In this document: piece by piece, positions 26,641 to 34,871 of the stretch
Position numbering within the stretch: the stretch's first letter is position 1
How the letters are laid out: each line of letters begins with the position of its first letter
Position numbers and translations under genes: made by a program
The notes under the pieces: model-generated
What the model was told of the DNA's origin: nothing
Databases searched by the model: none
Seen by the model: only the letters and a program-made list of their open reading frames with translations
Origin: an uncultured Tateyamaria sp.
GTDB taxonomy: Bacteria > Pseudomonadota > Alphaproteobacteria > Rhodobacterales > Rhodobacteraceae
Direction: 5' to 3'
NCBI RefSeq assembly: GCF_947503045.1
Contig: NZ_CANNCF010000006.1
Location: 62,001 to 126,000, forward strand
Length of the DNA stretch: 64,000 bases

Positions 26641-27996
26641 TTGTCGGACATATCAAAAACCTTTAATAAAGATGTATTCGTTAAAAATAAAAGAAGATAC
26701 ACTCTAGGAGTTTATCTGTCAAGAATTTTTGGAGCCCTTGTTGGCGCAGCACTTGCGGCCAACGCTATATTTGAAATTGTCGATATAAACCCAGATGAAG
26801 ATGAATCCAAAACAGCTGTCATAATTTTTGGGGTTTTAGTTTCCTTCATTTTTGTTCAAATTGGCGAAATTTTTGGAAAACTAAGCGAAAGTCAAGAAGA
26901 AGGCACTGCAATAGAAACCGCCTTACGATCACATGAAATCTCGTCCGAGATGGTTTTTGGAAAGATTGAAAGCTTGCGAGATACCATTGGACAGAGTTTC
27001 AACGCTGAAAGAATGGAGAACTTCGAAAAGGCGCATGAGATAATAATATCCCGCGTCAAAAGCTCAAACAAAATTAGAAATACATTTGTTGGAAACTCCG
27101 CAGATGGCGCGTCCGATCGTGCAATTGATGCCTACAACCATTTTTTATCAATCCCAGGAAACAAATGGCACGACGTAATGAGTCCAGCCGAGTTGTTCTC
27201 AGAAAGATATAAGCAAATAGCCCCCGCAGACTTCTCAATTGGAAGACACGAAATATCTGTTCTGAGGCATAGCATGCCGATGATAAACTTTATCATCCTC
27301 GAGTATTCAAACGGCTCAAAATCTGAAGTTTTCTGGGGTTGGGTTGATTCCTTGAGCGGCAGTCAAGGGTCCGCATCAGAAGTCTTTCGATCTGATGATG
27401 CTAGTATTGTGAAGATGTTCAGCGATCTTTTTTCCAACATGGTTCAAAAGAAATGTGATGTCAGCATACAAACGGATTTTTCCAAACTTGGCGATGCGAA
27501 GTTTAGAAGCAAAAACACGGGCGAAGTAGTCGATAAAGAAGGCATCTGGTACACTAGAGCGTATAGAAGGAAGAACCTTGGAGTATCCTCGCCTCAAGCG
27601 AGAAGCTGCGCCGTTTTTAAAATAATATTCCAAAATGGGAAACCCTTCATTACCGGTGTCATATGTGACTTTGCAAACAAGGAGTTTGAACCCATTGATC
27701 ACAGCAAAATAGAGAAAGTTGAAAATGCATCTAACAAAATATTCATTGAGTTCCACAAAAAAATTGGCGGCGCAGCTTATGACGGTTACGTTGTGTACGA
27801 CTTCAAGCACATTGAAATGGCCCAGCTGGACATAGTGTCAGGGTTTTTTATCGATCCAGAGACAACCGGACGGTACGATATAGTGGGCTTCAAGGTTAAC
27901 TCGGATTTCTCGATTGAGCCAAGTAAAAGTACCCTCGCCAAGCTAGATGCGGAACACAAGGATATGATTGCGAAAATCAAAACAGAATTATTGTAA
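26641..27996 (+). CDS. Two-helix membrane protein with large cytoplasmic domain, unknown function
   Basis: I do not recognise this 451-residue protein. Two hydrophobic helices lie near the N-terminus (about 23-45 and 59-78). A short helical linker (about 85-130) and a roughly 320-residue soluble domain follow, beginning around HFLSIPGNKWHDVMSPAELF. It is very AT-rich and full of AAA/ATA-type codons unlike the backbone. A TTG start at 26641 with AGGAT upstream is the best start I can find. The N-terminal helical pair plus effector-sized domain is a layout seen in membrane-bound defence proteins, but no catalytic motif is evident. Confidence 0.65.
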   Translation: MSDISKTFNKDVFVKNKRRYTLGVYLSRIFGALVGAALAANAIFEIVDINPDEDESKTAVIIFGVLVSFIFVQIGEIFGKLSESQEEGTAIETALRSHEISSEMVFGKIESLRDTIGQSFNAERMENFEKAHEIIISRVKSSNKIRNTFVGNSADGASDRAIDAYNHFLSIPGNKWHDVMSPAELFSERYKQIAPADFSIGRHEISVLRHSMPMINFIILEYSNGSKSEVFWGWVDSLSGSQGSASEVFRSDDASIVKMFSDLFSNMVQKKCDVSIQTDFSKLGDAKFRSKNTGEVVDKEGIWYTRAYRRKNLGVSSPQARSCAVFKIIFQNGKPFITGVICDFANKEFEPIDHSKIEKVENASNKIFIEFHKKIGGAAYDGYVVYDFKHIEMAQLDIVSGFFIDPETTGRYDIVGFKVNSDFSIEPSKSTLAKLDAEHKDMIAKIKTELL

Positions 27997-28079
27997 CGCT
28001 GACATGGAAAGCCCAAAGACTTTTTGTGATGTAAGTTCAATGCGGTCAGTAAATTCTGCTAAATTTGACTTTCTGTCAA

Positions 28080-28766
28080 TCACATCCTCACAGCATCTCG
28101 AACAGCCCTTACAATTGTCTGCGGAGAAATTTGAAGCTCTTCAGCCAGCATTTCTATAGTAGCGGCTCCTGCATCCAACCGCTCCCGCAAGATCACAGCG
28201 ACATCCGGCGAAATGGCGCGTGGGCGACCAATGTGAACACCTCGTGCACGTGCCGCTTCCATACCAGCCTTGGTGCGTTCCCGTATTTGTTCACGCTCAA
28301 ACTCAGCAAACACTGCCAAATGCCCATAGAGCATCCGCCCGATGGCCGTCGTTGTGTCGATCCCTTGTGTGAGGGCAATGAAATCCACACCGTTTTCCCG
28401 CAGGTCTTCGAGCAACTGTAATAGATGCAGCATGGATCGGCCTAACCTGTCGAGTTTCCACACCACCAACACGTCACCGGGTTCTAGGTCATACAGCAGA
28501 GTATCCAACGAGCGGCGCTTGATACGCGCGCCTGAGATGCCAAGATCGCCGTAGATGACATCGCAGCCCGCTGCCTCCAACGCATCAACCTGCAGGGCCT
28601 CGCTCTGATCAGCATCCGACACACGCACGTAACCGATTTTTCGTCCTGTATGCGCCTCTCCTGCTGGGTCAGGACTATCTCTCTGTTTGGACTCATTCTT
28701 TTTCGATTTGGGGCTTTTCATTCCATCATTCTGACATACAGAATCCGTCCAACAAGCGGTTTTCAT
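28080..28766 (-). CDS. Small serine recombinase (resolvase/invertase family)
   Basis: From the ATG at 28766 (AAGGA site upstream) this is 228 residues. The catalytic serine is Ser50 in GYVRVSDADQ. The arginine motif appears as VWKLDRLGRS, and the linker helix as FAEFEREQIRERTKAGMEAA. A C-terminal helix-turn-helix (EMLAEELQISPQTIVRAVRD) is complete. It has an extra lysine-rich N-terminal tail of about 40 residues. Resolvases of this kind resolve plasmid or transposon multimers or invert DNA. Two palindromes lie just upstream. Confidence 0.9.
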   Translation of the reverse strand: MKTACWTDSVCQNDGMKSPKSKKNESKQRDSPDPAGEAHTGRKIGYVRVSDADQSEALQVDALEAAGCDVIYGDLGISGARIKRRSLDTLLYDLEPGDVLVVWKLDRLGRSMLHLLQLLEDLRENGVDFIALTQGIDTTTAIGRMLYGHLAVFAEFEREQIRERTKAGMEAARARGVHIGRPRAISPDVAVILRERLDAGAATIEMLAEELQISPQTIVRAVRDAVRM

Positions 28767-28784
28767 TGCAAATAGTCCTTGTCT

Positions 28785-28798
28785 AAAGGGGTCCCTTT
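28785..28798 (+). promoter_or_regulatory. Palindrome 1 between resolvase and divergent gene
   Basis: AAAGGGGTCCCTTT is a near-perfect 14-bp palindrome preceded by TCT. Its exact reverse complement occurs at 28903-28916. The pair lies in the 186-bp divergent gap, fitting resolvase binding subsites or an operator. Confidence 0.5.
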
Positions 28799-28902
28799 GC
28801 AACGCCGCGTCCATTGATGATTTGATCGGCAAGCCCCTGCCAAAAAATCTGTGGAAAACAAGTCTCTGACGATTTGGAAGCCGAATGCCAGTAGAACTAT
28901 CT

Positions 28903-28916
28903 AAAGGGACCCCTTT
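28903..28916 (+). promoter_or_regulatory. Palindrome 2 between resolvase and divergent gene
   Basis: AAAGGGACCCCTTT, again preceded by TCT, starts 118 bp from the first palindrome and 37 bp before the ATG at 28953. It is the reverse complement of palindrome 1. Confidence 0.5.
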
Positions 28917-28952
28917 TGCTGTGCCGCTCAAAAATCAAGCGAGACACATCAA

Positions 28953-29717
28953 ATGGATACGAGCAAAGAGTTGTACCTTGATGACTTCAGCCAAGACGAT
29001 GTGATGTTCTTCACATCGGATGTTGGCTTGGCGATCAACATAGCAAAAGATCGCCTGATCCTGTTCCGCTATAAGGATGAATGGAGCCACGCCATTCATG
29101 CACTGTCCTATCTCCACCAGGTTCAAGAATCCGTTGGTCAGGCTGAGGAGTTTTTTCGGGTTGGCGGCTCGGGCGGCGCTAGAGGGATTGGCGAAGGTGT
29201 CGGTCTGGCCATTCGCAATTCTAGGGCAAAATCCCGTGCCTCGGCTGAGACAGGTATCAAGCTCTCTTTGCGATCCACCAAAGAGCCAACATTGTTTTTG
29301 AACATCCTTGATCAAACACGACGCGAGCGATTGTTTGAAGCCCTTCGCCAAGTGCTCAATGATGGCGTCGTAAGCACCCCATATCGGATCTCGGGCAACT
29401 ATGTCTCAACGCAATATCGTCGTCCAACCCCAGCAGAATTGGAACATCGAAAGGTCTATGCAGCCAAACAGGCTAAATGGGAGGCCCGCAAAGCTGAAAA
29501 GGCACAAGCAGCAAAGCCCAAGTTAAGCGATGTCTTAAACATGGTGATCATTGCCGCCGTCGCCACTTGGCCAACCGCTTGGGTCGGACGCGAGTTGATG
29601 TACGGTGATCTTGTGCCATTGCCTGAAATTAGCGTGGACAGCCTTAAGTTTTCCTTTGTGATCTGGTTGGTCATCGCATTCTTTTTGCTACGTGGATCAC
29701 GCTGGCTACGAGCGTAG
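28953..29717 (+). CDS. Protein of unknown function with C-terminal membrane anchor
   Basis: This 254-residue protein has a soluble N-terminal part (about 1-150) with a Gly-rich loop (FRVGGSGGARGIGEGVGLAI) and a charged Lys/Ala helix (about 165-190). Two hydrophobic segments follow (about 196-212 and 230-247) and it ends in Arg-rich residues. I recognise no family. It is transcribed divergently from the resolvase, shares the palindromes, and ends in a good terminator, so it is a single-gene unit. Confidence 0.6.
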   Translation: MDTSKELYLDDFSQDDVMFFTSDVGLAINIAKDRLILFRYKDEWSHAIHALSYLHQVQESVGQAEEFFRVGGSGGARGIGEGVGLAIRNSRAKSRASAETGIKLSLRSTKEPTLFLNILDQTRRERLFEALRQVLNDGVVSTPYRISGNYVSTQYRRPTPAELEHRKVYAAKQAKWEARKAEKAQAAKPKLSDVLNMVIIAAVATWPTAWVGRELMYGDLVPLPEISVDSLKFSFVIWLVIAFFLLRGSRWLRA

Positions 29718-29748
29718 CTGTTTTTTGTCTTCTCTCTCTGGTTCAATT

Positions 29749-29780
29749 AAGAGCTGTTCAACAGGCCGCTCTTTTCTTTT
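29749..29780 (+). terminator. Rho-independent terminator
   Basis: AAGAGC (29749-29754) pairs with GCTCTT (29768-29773), with an inner TGTT/AACA pairing, followed by a T-rich tract. It ends the transcript of 28953-29717. Confidence 0.7.
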
Positions 29781-30001
29781 GGATTGCCATCACGGGCAGC
29801 CTATCCGGCCTCATGATCCAATCCGGGGCTTTCATCTGTTCTGTCTGCCCCAAGCCCTGTCTTTAGGGGGACAAGGGTAAACCCTTCTTCTCTGCCGTTG
29901 CGACCGTGCGCGGTGCCCCCATCCAGTGTTGGTGCGCTCCATTCCTTCTTTTGCGAAAGACCCGGATTGGCTGGGTCGTAAGACCAAGAGAGGACCATCC
30001 C

Positions 30002-30196
30002 ATGATAAGACATTATTCCAAAGAAGAGCTCGCGGCATTGGCCGCAACTGATCTTCATCGGCTCGAAGCTGAACTACGCCACCAATTGGCACAGGTTGAA
30101 CTCACTGACGGTGACTACCAGCACATTATCGTCACGCTGGACATGATCGTGCGCATCCGTGCAGATCAACGGAGACAACCAACGTTGCAACCATGA
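30002..30196 (+). CDS. Small helical protein of unknown function
   Basis: From the ATG at 30002 (AGAGAGGA just upstream) this encodes 64 residues that are almost wholly helical (EELAALAATDLHRLEAELRH), with an acidic middle and a basic end. No membrane helix. A perfect 10-bp hairpin follows the stop. It may be a small regulatory or DNA-element protein; function unknown. Confidence 0.5.
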   Translation: MIRHYSKEELAALAATDLHRLEAELRHQLAQVELTDGDYQHIIVTLDMIVRIRADQRRQPTLQP

Positions 30197-30211
30197 CCAT
30201 GGCTGCTCGTG

Positions 30212-30236
30212 ACAGGCTGGCTTTAGGCCAGCCTGT
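30212..30236. terminator. Perfect hairpin between convergent genes
   Basis: Ten-base arms ACAGGCTGGC and GCCAGCCTGT around TTTAG lie between the stop at 30196 and the convergent stop at 30269. There is no long T tract, so it may be a two-way terminator or a structured 3' end. Confidence 0.5.
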
Positions 30237-30268
30237 AGATCAATTGCTGGTGTCGTGATCACGGTGAC

Positions 30269-30601
30269 CTAAAACAACTGACCCTGACGCGATTGCTCTA
30301 GCGCGGCCTTCCACTTTGGATCGTTGGCGGCTTCATCAAGCCAAGCCAGCACGTATTCAGTAGCGCCGCCATGTGCCTCGATACGCTCGGGGCAAAGAAA
30401 CTGAGATTTATAGCCTGTCTCAGTCATTGGTAAGGGCAAGCGATCTGGGCTAATGATTTCTAAATGTGCGATGTGAAAGCCATCTACATCTGATTTTGTC
30501 CACGACGTGCAGTAGCGTACGACAACCTTCGTCTCTTTCCAGTCGAACACATAGCTTTCGTAGGTTGGCGATCTTAAGTCTGTTTCTTTTGGGCTTTGCA
30601 T
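30269..30601 (-). CDS. Protein of unknown function
   Basis: This 110-residue protein starts at 30601, where GAGGAA lies nine bases upstream. It looks like a small alpha/beta fold with many aromatic residues (YESYVFDWKETKVVVRY) and a C-terminal helix. No motif is recognised. The next minus-strand gene upstream is the H-NS-like gene, about 250 bases away, so they are likely separate units. Confidence 0.55.
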   Translation of the reverse strand: MQSPKETDLRSPTYESYVFDWKETKVVVRYCTSWTKSDVDGFHIAHLEIISPDRLPLPMTETGYKSQFLCPERIEAHGGATEYVLAWLDEAANDPKWKAALEQSRQGQLF

Positions 30602-30854
30602 CTTTCTGTTCCTCTTCATTGGTTTGACGTGTTGCGCATGCAACCGTCTGGCCTCCGCCGAGGAACGGGGGTGTAAGGATCAAAGGCGTGTGTCGGCGGT
30701 TGCGCGAAAGCGCAGAGCCGAAGTGAAACGCCACACGGGACCAGAGCCACGCGCAGTCTGCAACGTCAGTGAAGCGAGCATGGCGAGGACCCACCCTTTG
30801 ATCCGCGCCTGGGGCAGTCGCCCCAAGTCAGGACGCTACAGCGTCCAAATATGG

Positions 30855-31172
30855 TTAGATTAGAAAGTCATCCAAGGACTTGCCTGCGGCCAAAGCCTCT
30901 TTGATCCACTTGGGCTGACGGCCACGACCAGACCAAGTGGCCGAAGGATTGTCGGGATGCGCGTATTTTGCAGGCGCAGGCGTTTTGGCTGATGACTTGC
31001 CCTTCCCAAAAAGTTCATCCAACGTAAAGCCATGCTTGGCCGCTGCTGCATTTGCGGCATCAATGGCGGCTTTGCGATTGGCTTTGCGTGCAGCGGCAAT
31101 TGCGGCATCAACGTCTTTGCTGAGTTGTTGGAGTTCTTTGACGGAAAGCTTGTCGAGGTTGATTTTTGCCAT
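30855..31172 (-). CDS. H-NS family nucleoid-associated protein
   Basis: This 105-residue protein has an N-terminal coiled-coil oligomerisation region with many Lys/Ala (about 1-50). The C-terminal H-NS DNA-binding motif is plain: YAHPDNPSATWSGRGRQPKW (about 69-88). H-NS-like proteins carried on plasmids and islands silence AT-rich genes and hide the burden of the element. Here its likely targets are the AT-rich cargo genes nearby. A T-rich leader lies before the start. Confidence 0.9.
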   Translation of the reverse strand: MAKINLDKLSVKELQQLSKDVDAAIAAARKANRKAAIDAANAAAAKHGFTLDELFGKGKSSAKTPAPAKYAHPDNPSATWSGRGRQPKWIKEALAAGKSLDDFLI

Positions 31173-31807
31173 TTTGAAAATGCCTTTTTTTTGGTGAGTG
31201 TCCCAAACAGAGCGCTACAAGCTTTTGGCGGACAGAGCAAATGGGTGGGTCAACATCAGCAATGCATGGCCTCCAATCGCCATCAGATTGGTCTCCCGGT
31301 ATGTATTGGGGGAATAGGACTTGTTCCCCTGATCGCAGGATCAATCGCGCATCTCGATTGTGCATGGTTTGGTCGCAAGGTGGAGAGGCAGTTCTCCAAA
31401 ACCTTGCGAGTGGGTTCCCAAAGGGGCGCGATAGCCCCAATGGTCGGGTTCAGCGTCGATAACGGTGACGGCACTCAATCCGCGCAGGGTTGATCTATGG
31501 GGTGCTGGGAAGAGATGACATCTCCCCGGCGAGGGATCAAACACCGATATGTTTGCATGGTCAGGCAAGGCTCAAAGCCGCTGTCTGACCATATGCGAGG
31601 GGGATAGAACGGGGGAGCGCACACGCAGTGTGAAAGCGTCCCCCTTCTCAAGAGGTGTGGTACTACCACACACATCTTGCGATGAACGCCAGCTTGGAAA
31701 TCTGTGCGAAATGACCTCTTTGTACAATGGCAAATTGTAGTCATTGACGTCACTGTAATAGCCTGCAATTTTATCGGGAAAATGTATTGTCTTGCTGGTA
31801 TTTGAAC
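31173..31807. other. Gene-free stretch with a cluster of palindromes
   Basis: About 635 bases without a convincing gene. The left part should contain the H-NS promoter. The right part holds four palindromic structures: ATGGTCAG/CTGACCAT with nested GGCT/AGCC (31557-31592); GGGGGA/TCCCCC with nested CACAC/GTGTG (31611-31644); GTGTGGTA-C-TACCACAC (31655-31671); and TGACGTCA (31745-31752). Such a cluster could be an origin, a transfer origin, or operators for the following lipoprotein gene. No iterons are visible. Confidence 0.5.
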
Positions 31808-32371
31808 ATGCTTAGGTTTTCCATTCTGTCACTTCTTGGCGTTTTGACTTTGACGGGGTGTGCCGCGACAACGCCGGAGACTATCGGGCCGCGCGTAGAT
31901 AATGCATCAACGTCGCAATTATGGACGGCGCACCGTGATCTCAGCCTATCTGCACTTCAATTAGCCTATGTAGAGGCGGAACTATCTTCCCGTGGTGAAA
32001 CGCGATTTGGTTCGTCATACATTGGTCAACGAACAGCGAGTGCATACGGTAAGGCACTTTATTCGCGTGTCGCGCCGGCTTCTTCATCTAGTGATCTTAA
32101 GAATTGCTCGGACTTTTCTTCAAGCTGGCAAGCGCAACGATATTTTTTGGACAATGGCGGACCAGTAAGTGATCCCAACAACTTGGACAGGGATGGCGAT
32201 GGCCTAGCTTGTGAATGGGGTGCGACTGTTCGTTCAAGCGTCAGGAAAGCAACGGCGGTTAGAACGCCTGTTCGGACACGTCCGCGTTACACTTCTAGAT
32301 GCTACGTTGGTCCGCGCGGTGGCACCTATACGATCTCGGCGAGTGGACGGAAGAACTATGGGGGTTGCTGA
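31808..32371 (+). CDS. Excalibur-domain lipoprotein
   Basis: From the ATG at 31808 this is 187 residues with a lipoprotein signal (LLGVLTLTGC, Cys near residue 18). A helical middle part follows, then an excalibur calcium-binding loop (NLDRDGDGLACEW with an upstream paired Cys in NCSDFSSSW). The C-terminal cysteine module contains GPRGGTYTISASGRKNYGGC. Excalibur domains are extracellular calcium binders, sometimes next to nucleases, but no nuclease motif is visible. It should sit on a membrane facing the periplasm or surface. Confidence 0.78.
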   Translation: MLRFSILSLLGVLTLTGCAATTPETIGPRVDNASTSQLWTAHRDLSLSALQLAYVEAELSSRGETRFGSSYIGQRTASAYGKALYSRVAPASSSSDLKNCSDFSSSWQAQRYFLDNGGPVSDPNNLDRDGDGLACEWGATVRSSVRKATAVRTPVRTRPRYTSRCYVGPRGGTYTISASGRKNYGGC

Positions 32372-32435
32372 CCCGTTGGCGGTAGACGCGCATTGGCGTC
32401 AAATAACTTAGAAAATAGGGATTGAACACACTTCT

Positions 32436-33248
32436 ATGGGAAATATGGAACACTGGGCGGCGATCTCTCGCCCGCCCTATGATTTTGATGAAAACTACTT
32501 GAACACATGCACGCACTTACTACAAAGCAGCATCGATTTATTGGAGGACGGTTTCTTGGCTAAGGCAAAATCGCCAGCTTGCGCTCGATACGAATCTGGT
32601 ACGGTTGAAGAGACACCAGAACGACAGCAATGTAGGCAAGCAGAAGAAGAGACGGTCCAGACAAAGTCCTCAAAGTCCTTCGATGCCGACGGAAACGAGG
32701 AGAATATTTCAGATTTCAACAAAGACCGTCTGGCTGAAGAAGCACTCAGGTACCTCAAGGACATGGGCATAGTCTCCGACGCCGATATCGAGAAAAGCAA
32801 AGGCGGTTTGGCGGATCACTTTAATCGGTCCTTTCCAGAAATTTCAAAAATCACTGAGCTCCAACGACACTTCCGGCAGAGCACCGAATGCCCATCTGTG
32901 AAATTTCAAGACAGAACAGAGGGCCAGACGCTTGAAGACTACCTGCACGAGCATTACGCCCGCAGCATAAATTCGGGCTTGCTGTTGGTCTCTGAAATTG
33001 AAGATGAGCCTCTCAGAAGACGAATTTCCATAGAGAAGGCGCGTAGTGGGCTTTCTAAAGACCTTGGTGACATTTGCTTGACCTACAACGACTTACTCTA
33101 TGTTCGCCGAGATGCATTCAGCAAACTCATCGGCATTGAACAAGAGACTGACAGCGGAAGAAAACAGCTCGCTGCTTTGGGGCGCAGTCTTATCAACCGC
33201 CAAACTACCCAAAACAGACACAGTCCGAAGACCAAAGTGCCAGGCTAA
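32436..33248 (+). CDS. Protein of unknown function
   Basis: This 270-residue soluble, highly charged protein begins at 32436 or 32445 and shows a Glu/Gln-rich low-complexity stretch (about 55-90) and helical segments after it. I see no signal peptide, membrane helix or catalytic motif. It follows the lipoprotein gene by 64 bases. Function unknown. Confidence 0.55.
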   Translation: MGNMEHWAAISRPPYDFDENYLNTCTHLLQSSIDLLEDGFLAKAKSPACARYESGTVEETPERQQCRQAEEETVQTKSSKSFDADGNEENISDFNKDRLAEEALRYLKDMGIVSDADIEKSKGGLADHFNRSFPEISKITELQRHFRQSTECPSVKFQDRTEGQTLEDYLHEHYARSINSGLLLVSEIEDEPLRRRISIEKARSGLSKDLGDICLTYNDLLYVRRDAFSKLIGIEQETDSGRKQLAALGRSLINRQTTQNRHSPKTKVPG

Positions 33249-33361
33249 CAGCAAGAAACGGCTGTCATAAAACAGTTACAAAAACGTCATGTATCGTTTG
33301 ACTTCACCGGTTACTACTTTTCATGTAGCATCTGAGCTACTGTGTTACATGGAGAGAAGTA

Positions 33362-33649
33362 ATGTCTACAATCCACGGTCAAGCATTGTTCCAAGTTGGC
33401 GTATATCTCGCAAAGGATAAAAAATACGAGCGAGAGTTCCCAGTCCGCGACCCTGTTGAGCTGTCACCAGCAGACCTTCGAGAGGCGCTAAAGGGTCTGG
33501 AGAGCAAACAACGGCGCGTAAGAGCAGAACAAAAAATCGATGAAAATGACAAAAAAAATTCGCAACGGCGCTCTAGAAACCGGCAAATTGCCAACAAAAT
33601 TCTCGAAACTGATCTGTCGTTACAGGAGGCATACGACCGCAAGAACTGA
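33362..33649 (+). CDS. Small basic protein of unknown function
   Basis: This 95-residue protein has a short beta-like N-terminus and then a long, highly charged Lys/Arg/Glu helix (DLREALKGLESKQRRVRAEQ). A strong GGAGAGAAG ribosome site precedes the ATG. A TTGACT box at 33298 may be the -35 element of its own promoter, and a strong terminator follows the stop, so it is a single-gene unit. A nucleic-acid-binding role is possible from charge only. Confidence 0.6.
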   Translation: MSTIHGQALFQVGVYLAKDKKYEREFPVRDPVELSPADLREALKGLESKQRRVRAEQKIDENDKKNSQRRSRNRQIANKILETDLSLQEAYDRKN

Positions 33650-33673
33650 TCTTGGCCAAATCAAAACGACATG

Positions 33674-33704
33674 AAAGGCGTTCAACTTTTTGAGCGCCTT
33701 TTTT
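33674..33704 (+). terminator. Strong rho-independent terminator
   Basis: A 12-bp stem (AAAGGCGTTCAA with TTGAGCGCCTTT, one G-T) with a 4-nt loop, running into six T residues. It ends the 33362-33649 transcript. Confidence 0.9.
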
Positions 33705-33794
33705 AGCTTAAAAACACGCGCCCCTTGGCGCGGAGCTAAACAAACGTTCCAATTAATATTACCCGGACTGGCGAATTCTGGTCACTGATGCCAA

Positions 33795-34787
33795 ATGTTC
33801 GGCATGCCAAAACACCATATACCCGCCATCGAAAATGCACTATCTGCCGCCCTCGCCCACTATGAGGAAACGATGGGTGAAGCGTTTCCCGTGGTGCCGG
33901 AATTGTTGCCCGTCGAGGACGATGAATTTTGGGGCGTTGCCGAAGCAAAAGGCGACACCGTTTCAATCTCTGTCAGCACTGGCATCGTCCAAACGCTCAC
34001 AGACCTGTGGGACAAGGCGGCGGACGACACTGACTTGCTGAACGGTGTCGGAAACCCATTCCAAATCGATAATAATGAAATGGTTCACCTCGGTCTTGTG
34101 TGGCTGATGCTCCATGAGTTGCATCACTTTCAGATGGGCCATTTTGTATTTACGGGTAAGCTTTCCTTGACAGAGGCCAATGCGCCAAAGCGCTACGGTG
34201 TAGCGCAGCGTGCTAGCACACAAGTTTCGGCTTATGACCACATTCCCGAAGAGGATTGGCCGAAGGTCGAACCTTGCTTGGAGCTCCAGGCAGACCACGA
34301 TGCGATGGAAATGCTGATCGATGCGTATTCCAAGGATGGCTGGGAGATCATACGAACCCGCACGGCGGCCATATCTGCCATGATGATGCTGATCGAGCGA
34401 GAAGACACTAAGCGGGACTCGCCAGGCACCTCACACCCAAAGGCAGCCACACGGATATTCCAACTCTTAGGTCACGTAATCGAAATGCCGTTGATCCAAG
34501 CTAAGCTTGCTCAAGCCCGGCCAGAACAGAACCTAGACTCTGCGATCCCTCCAGATGAAGAACAGTCGGCTTACAATCGTGAGGTCACAATCCCAAGCTT
34601 CTTCGATGCCGTGAATCTCGCCAGGATTGTAGATACTGATACAATCCGCGAGGACCTCGGCGAAGCGCAGGATTTTTTCCAAGATGTCCACGTCGCCAAA
34701 CTGGGTGATCCCGAACAGTTCCAACATCTGATGACAGAAGGCGCTGTTCAGTGGGGTGAGTTGATTTTGTTGAACCGACGCCTATAA
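33795..34787 (+). CDS. Putative zinc metallopeptidase with HELHH motif
   Basis: This 330-residue protein has HELHHFQMGH (near residue 112), an HExxH zinc motif, and a downstream CLELQADHDAMEML (near 158) that supplies the likely third ligand. The layout HExxH ... E-x2-AD resembles M48-like and Lit/U49-type peptidases. No signal peptide or membrane helix is visible, so it should act in the cytoplasm. Lit-type proteases abort phage infection, so a defence role is plausible but unproven; it could also process an element regulator. Start may be 33795 or 33804. Confidence 0.65.
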   Translation: MFGMPKHHIPAIENALSAALAHYEETMGEAFPVVPELLPVEDDEFWGVAEAKGDTVSISVSTGIVQTLTDLWDKAADDTDLLNGVGNPFQIDNNEMVHLGLVWLMLHELHHFQMGHFVFTGKLSLTEANAPKRYGVAQRASTQVSAYDHIPEEDWPKVEPCLELQADHDAMEMLIDAYSKDGWEIIRTRTAAISAMMMLIEREDTKRDSPGTSHPKAATRIFQLLGHVIEMPLIQAKLAQARPEQNLDSAIPPDEEQSAYNREVTIPSFFDAVNLARIVDTDTIREDLGEAQDFFQDVHVAKLGDPEQFQHLMTEGAVQWGELILLNRRL

Positions 34788-34871
34788 ATGTGGTCCGCAA
34801 TCTGAGGTAGTGAATATCTAAATGATACTGCAAAACCCGTTTTCATTTTGAAAAAGGCCATAGTTTTTAAG

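Noticed and set aside
26454-26651. Small minus-strand membrane protein (65 codons) with an AAAGG site
   Set aside because: Its start overlaps the start of the much longer plus-strand gene at 26641, and both cannot easily have promoters. The longer frame was kept; the small one stays possible.
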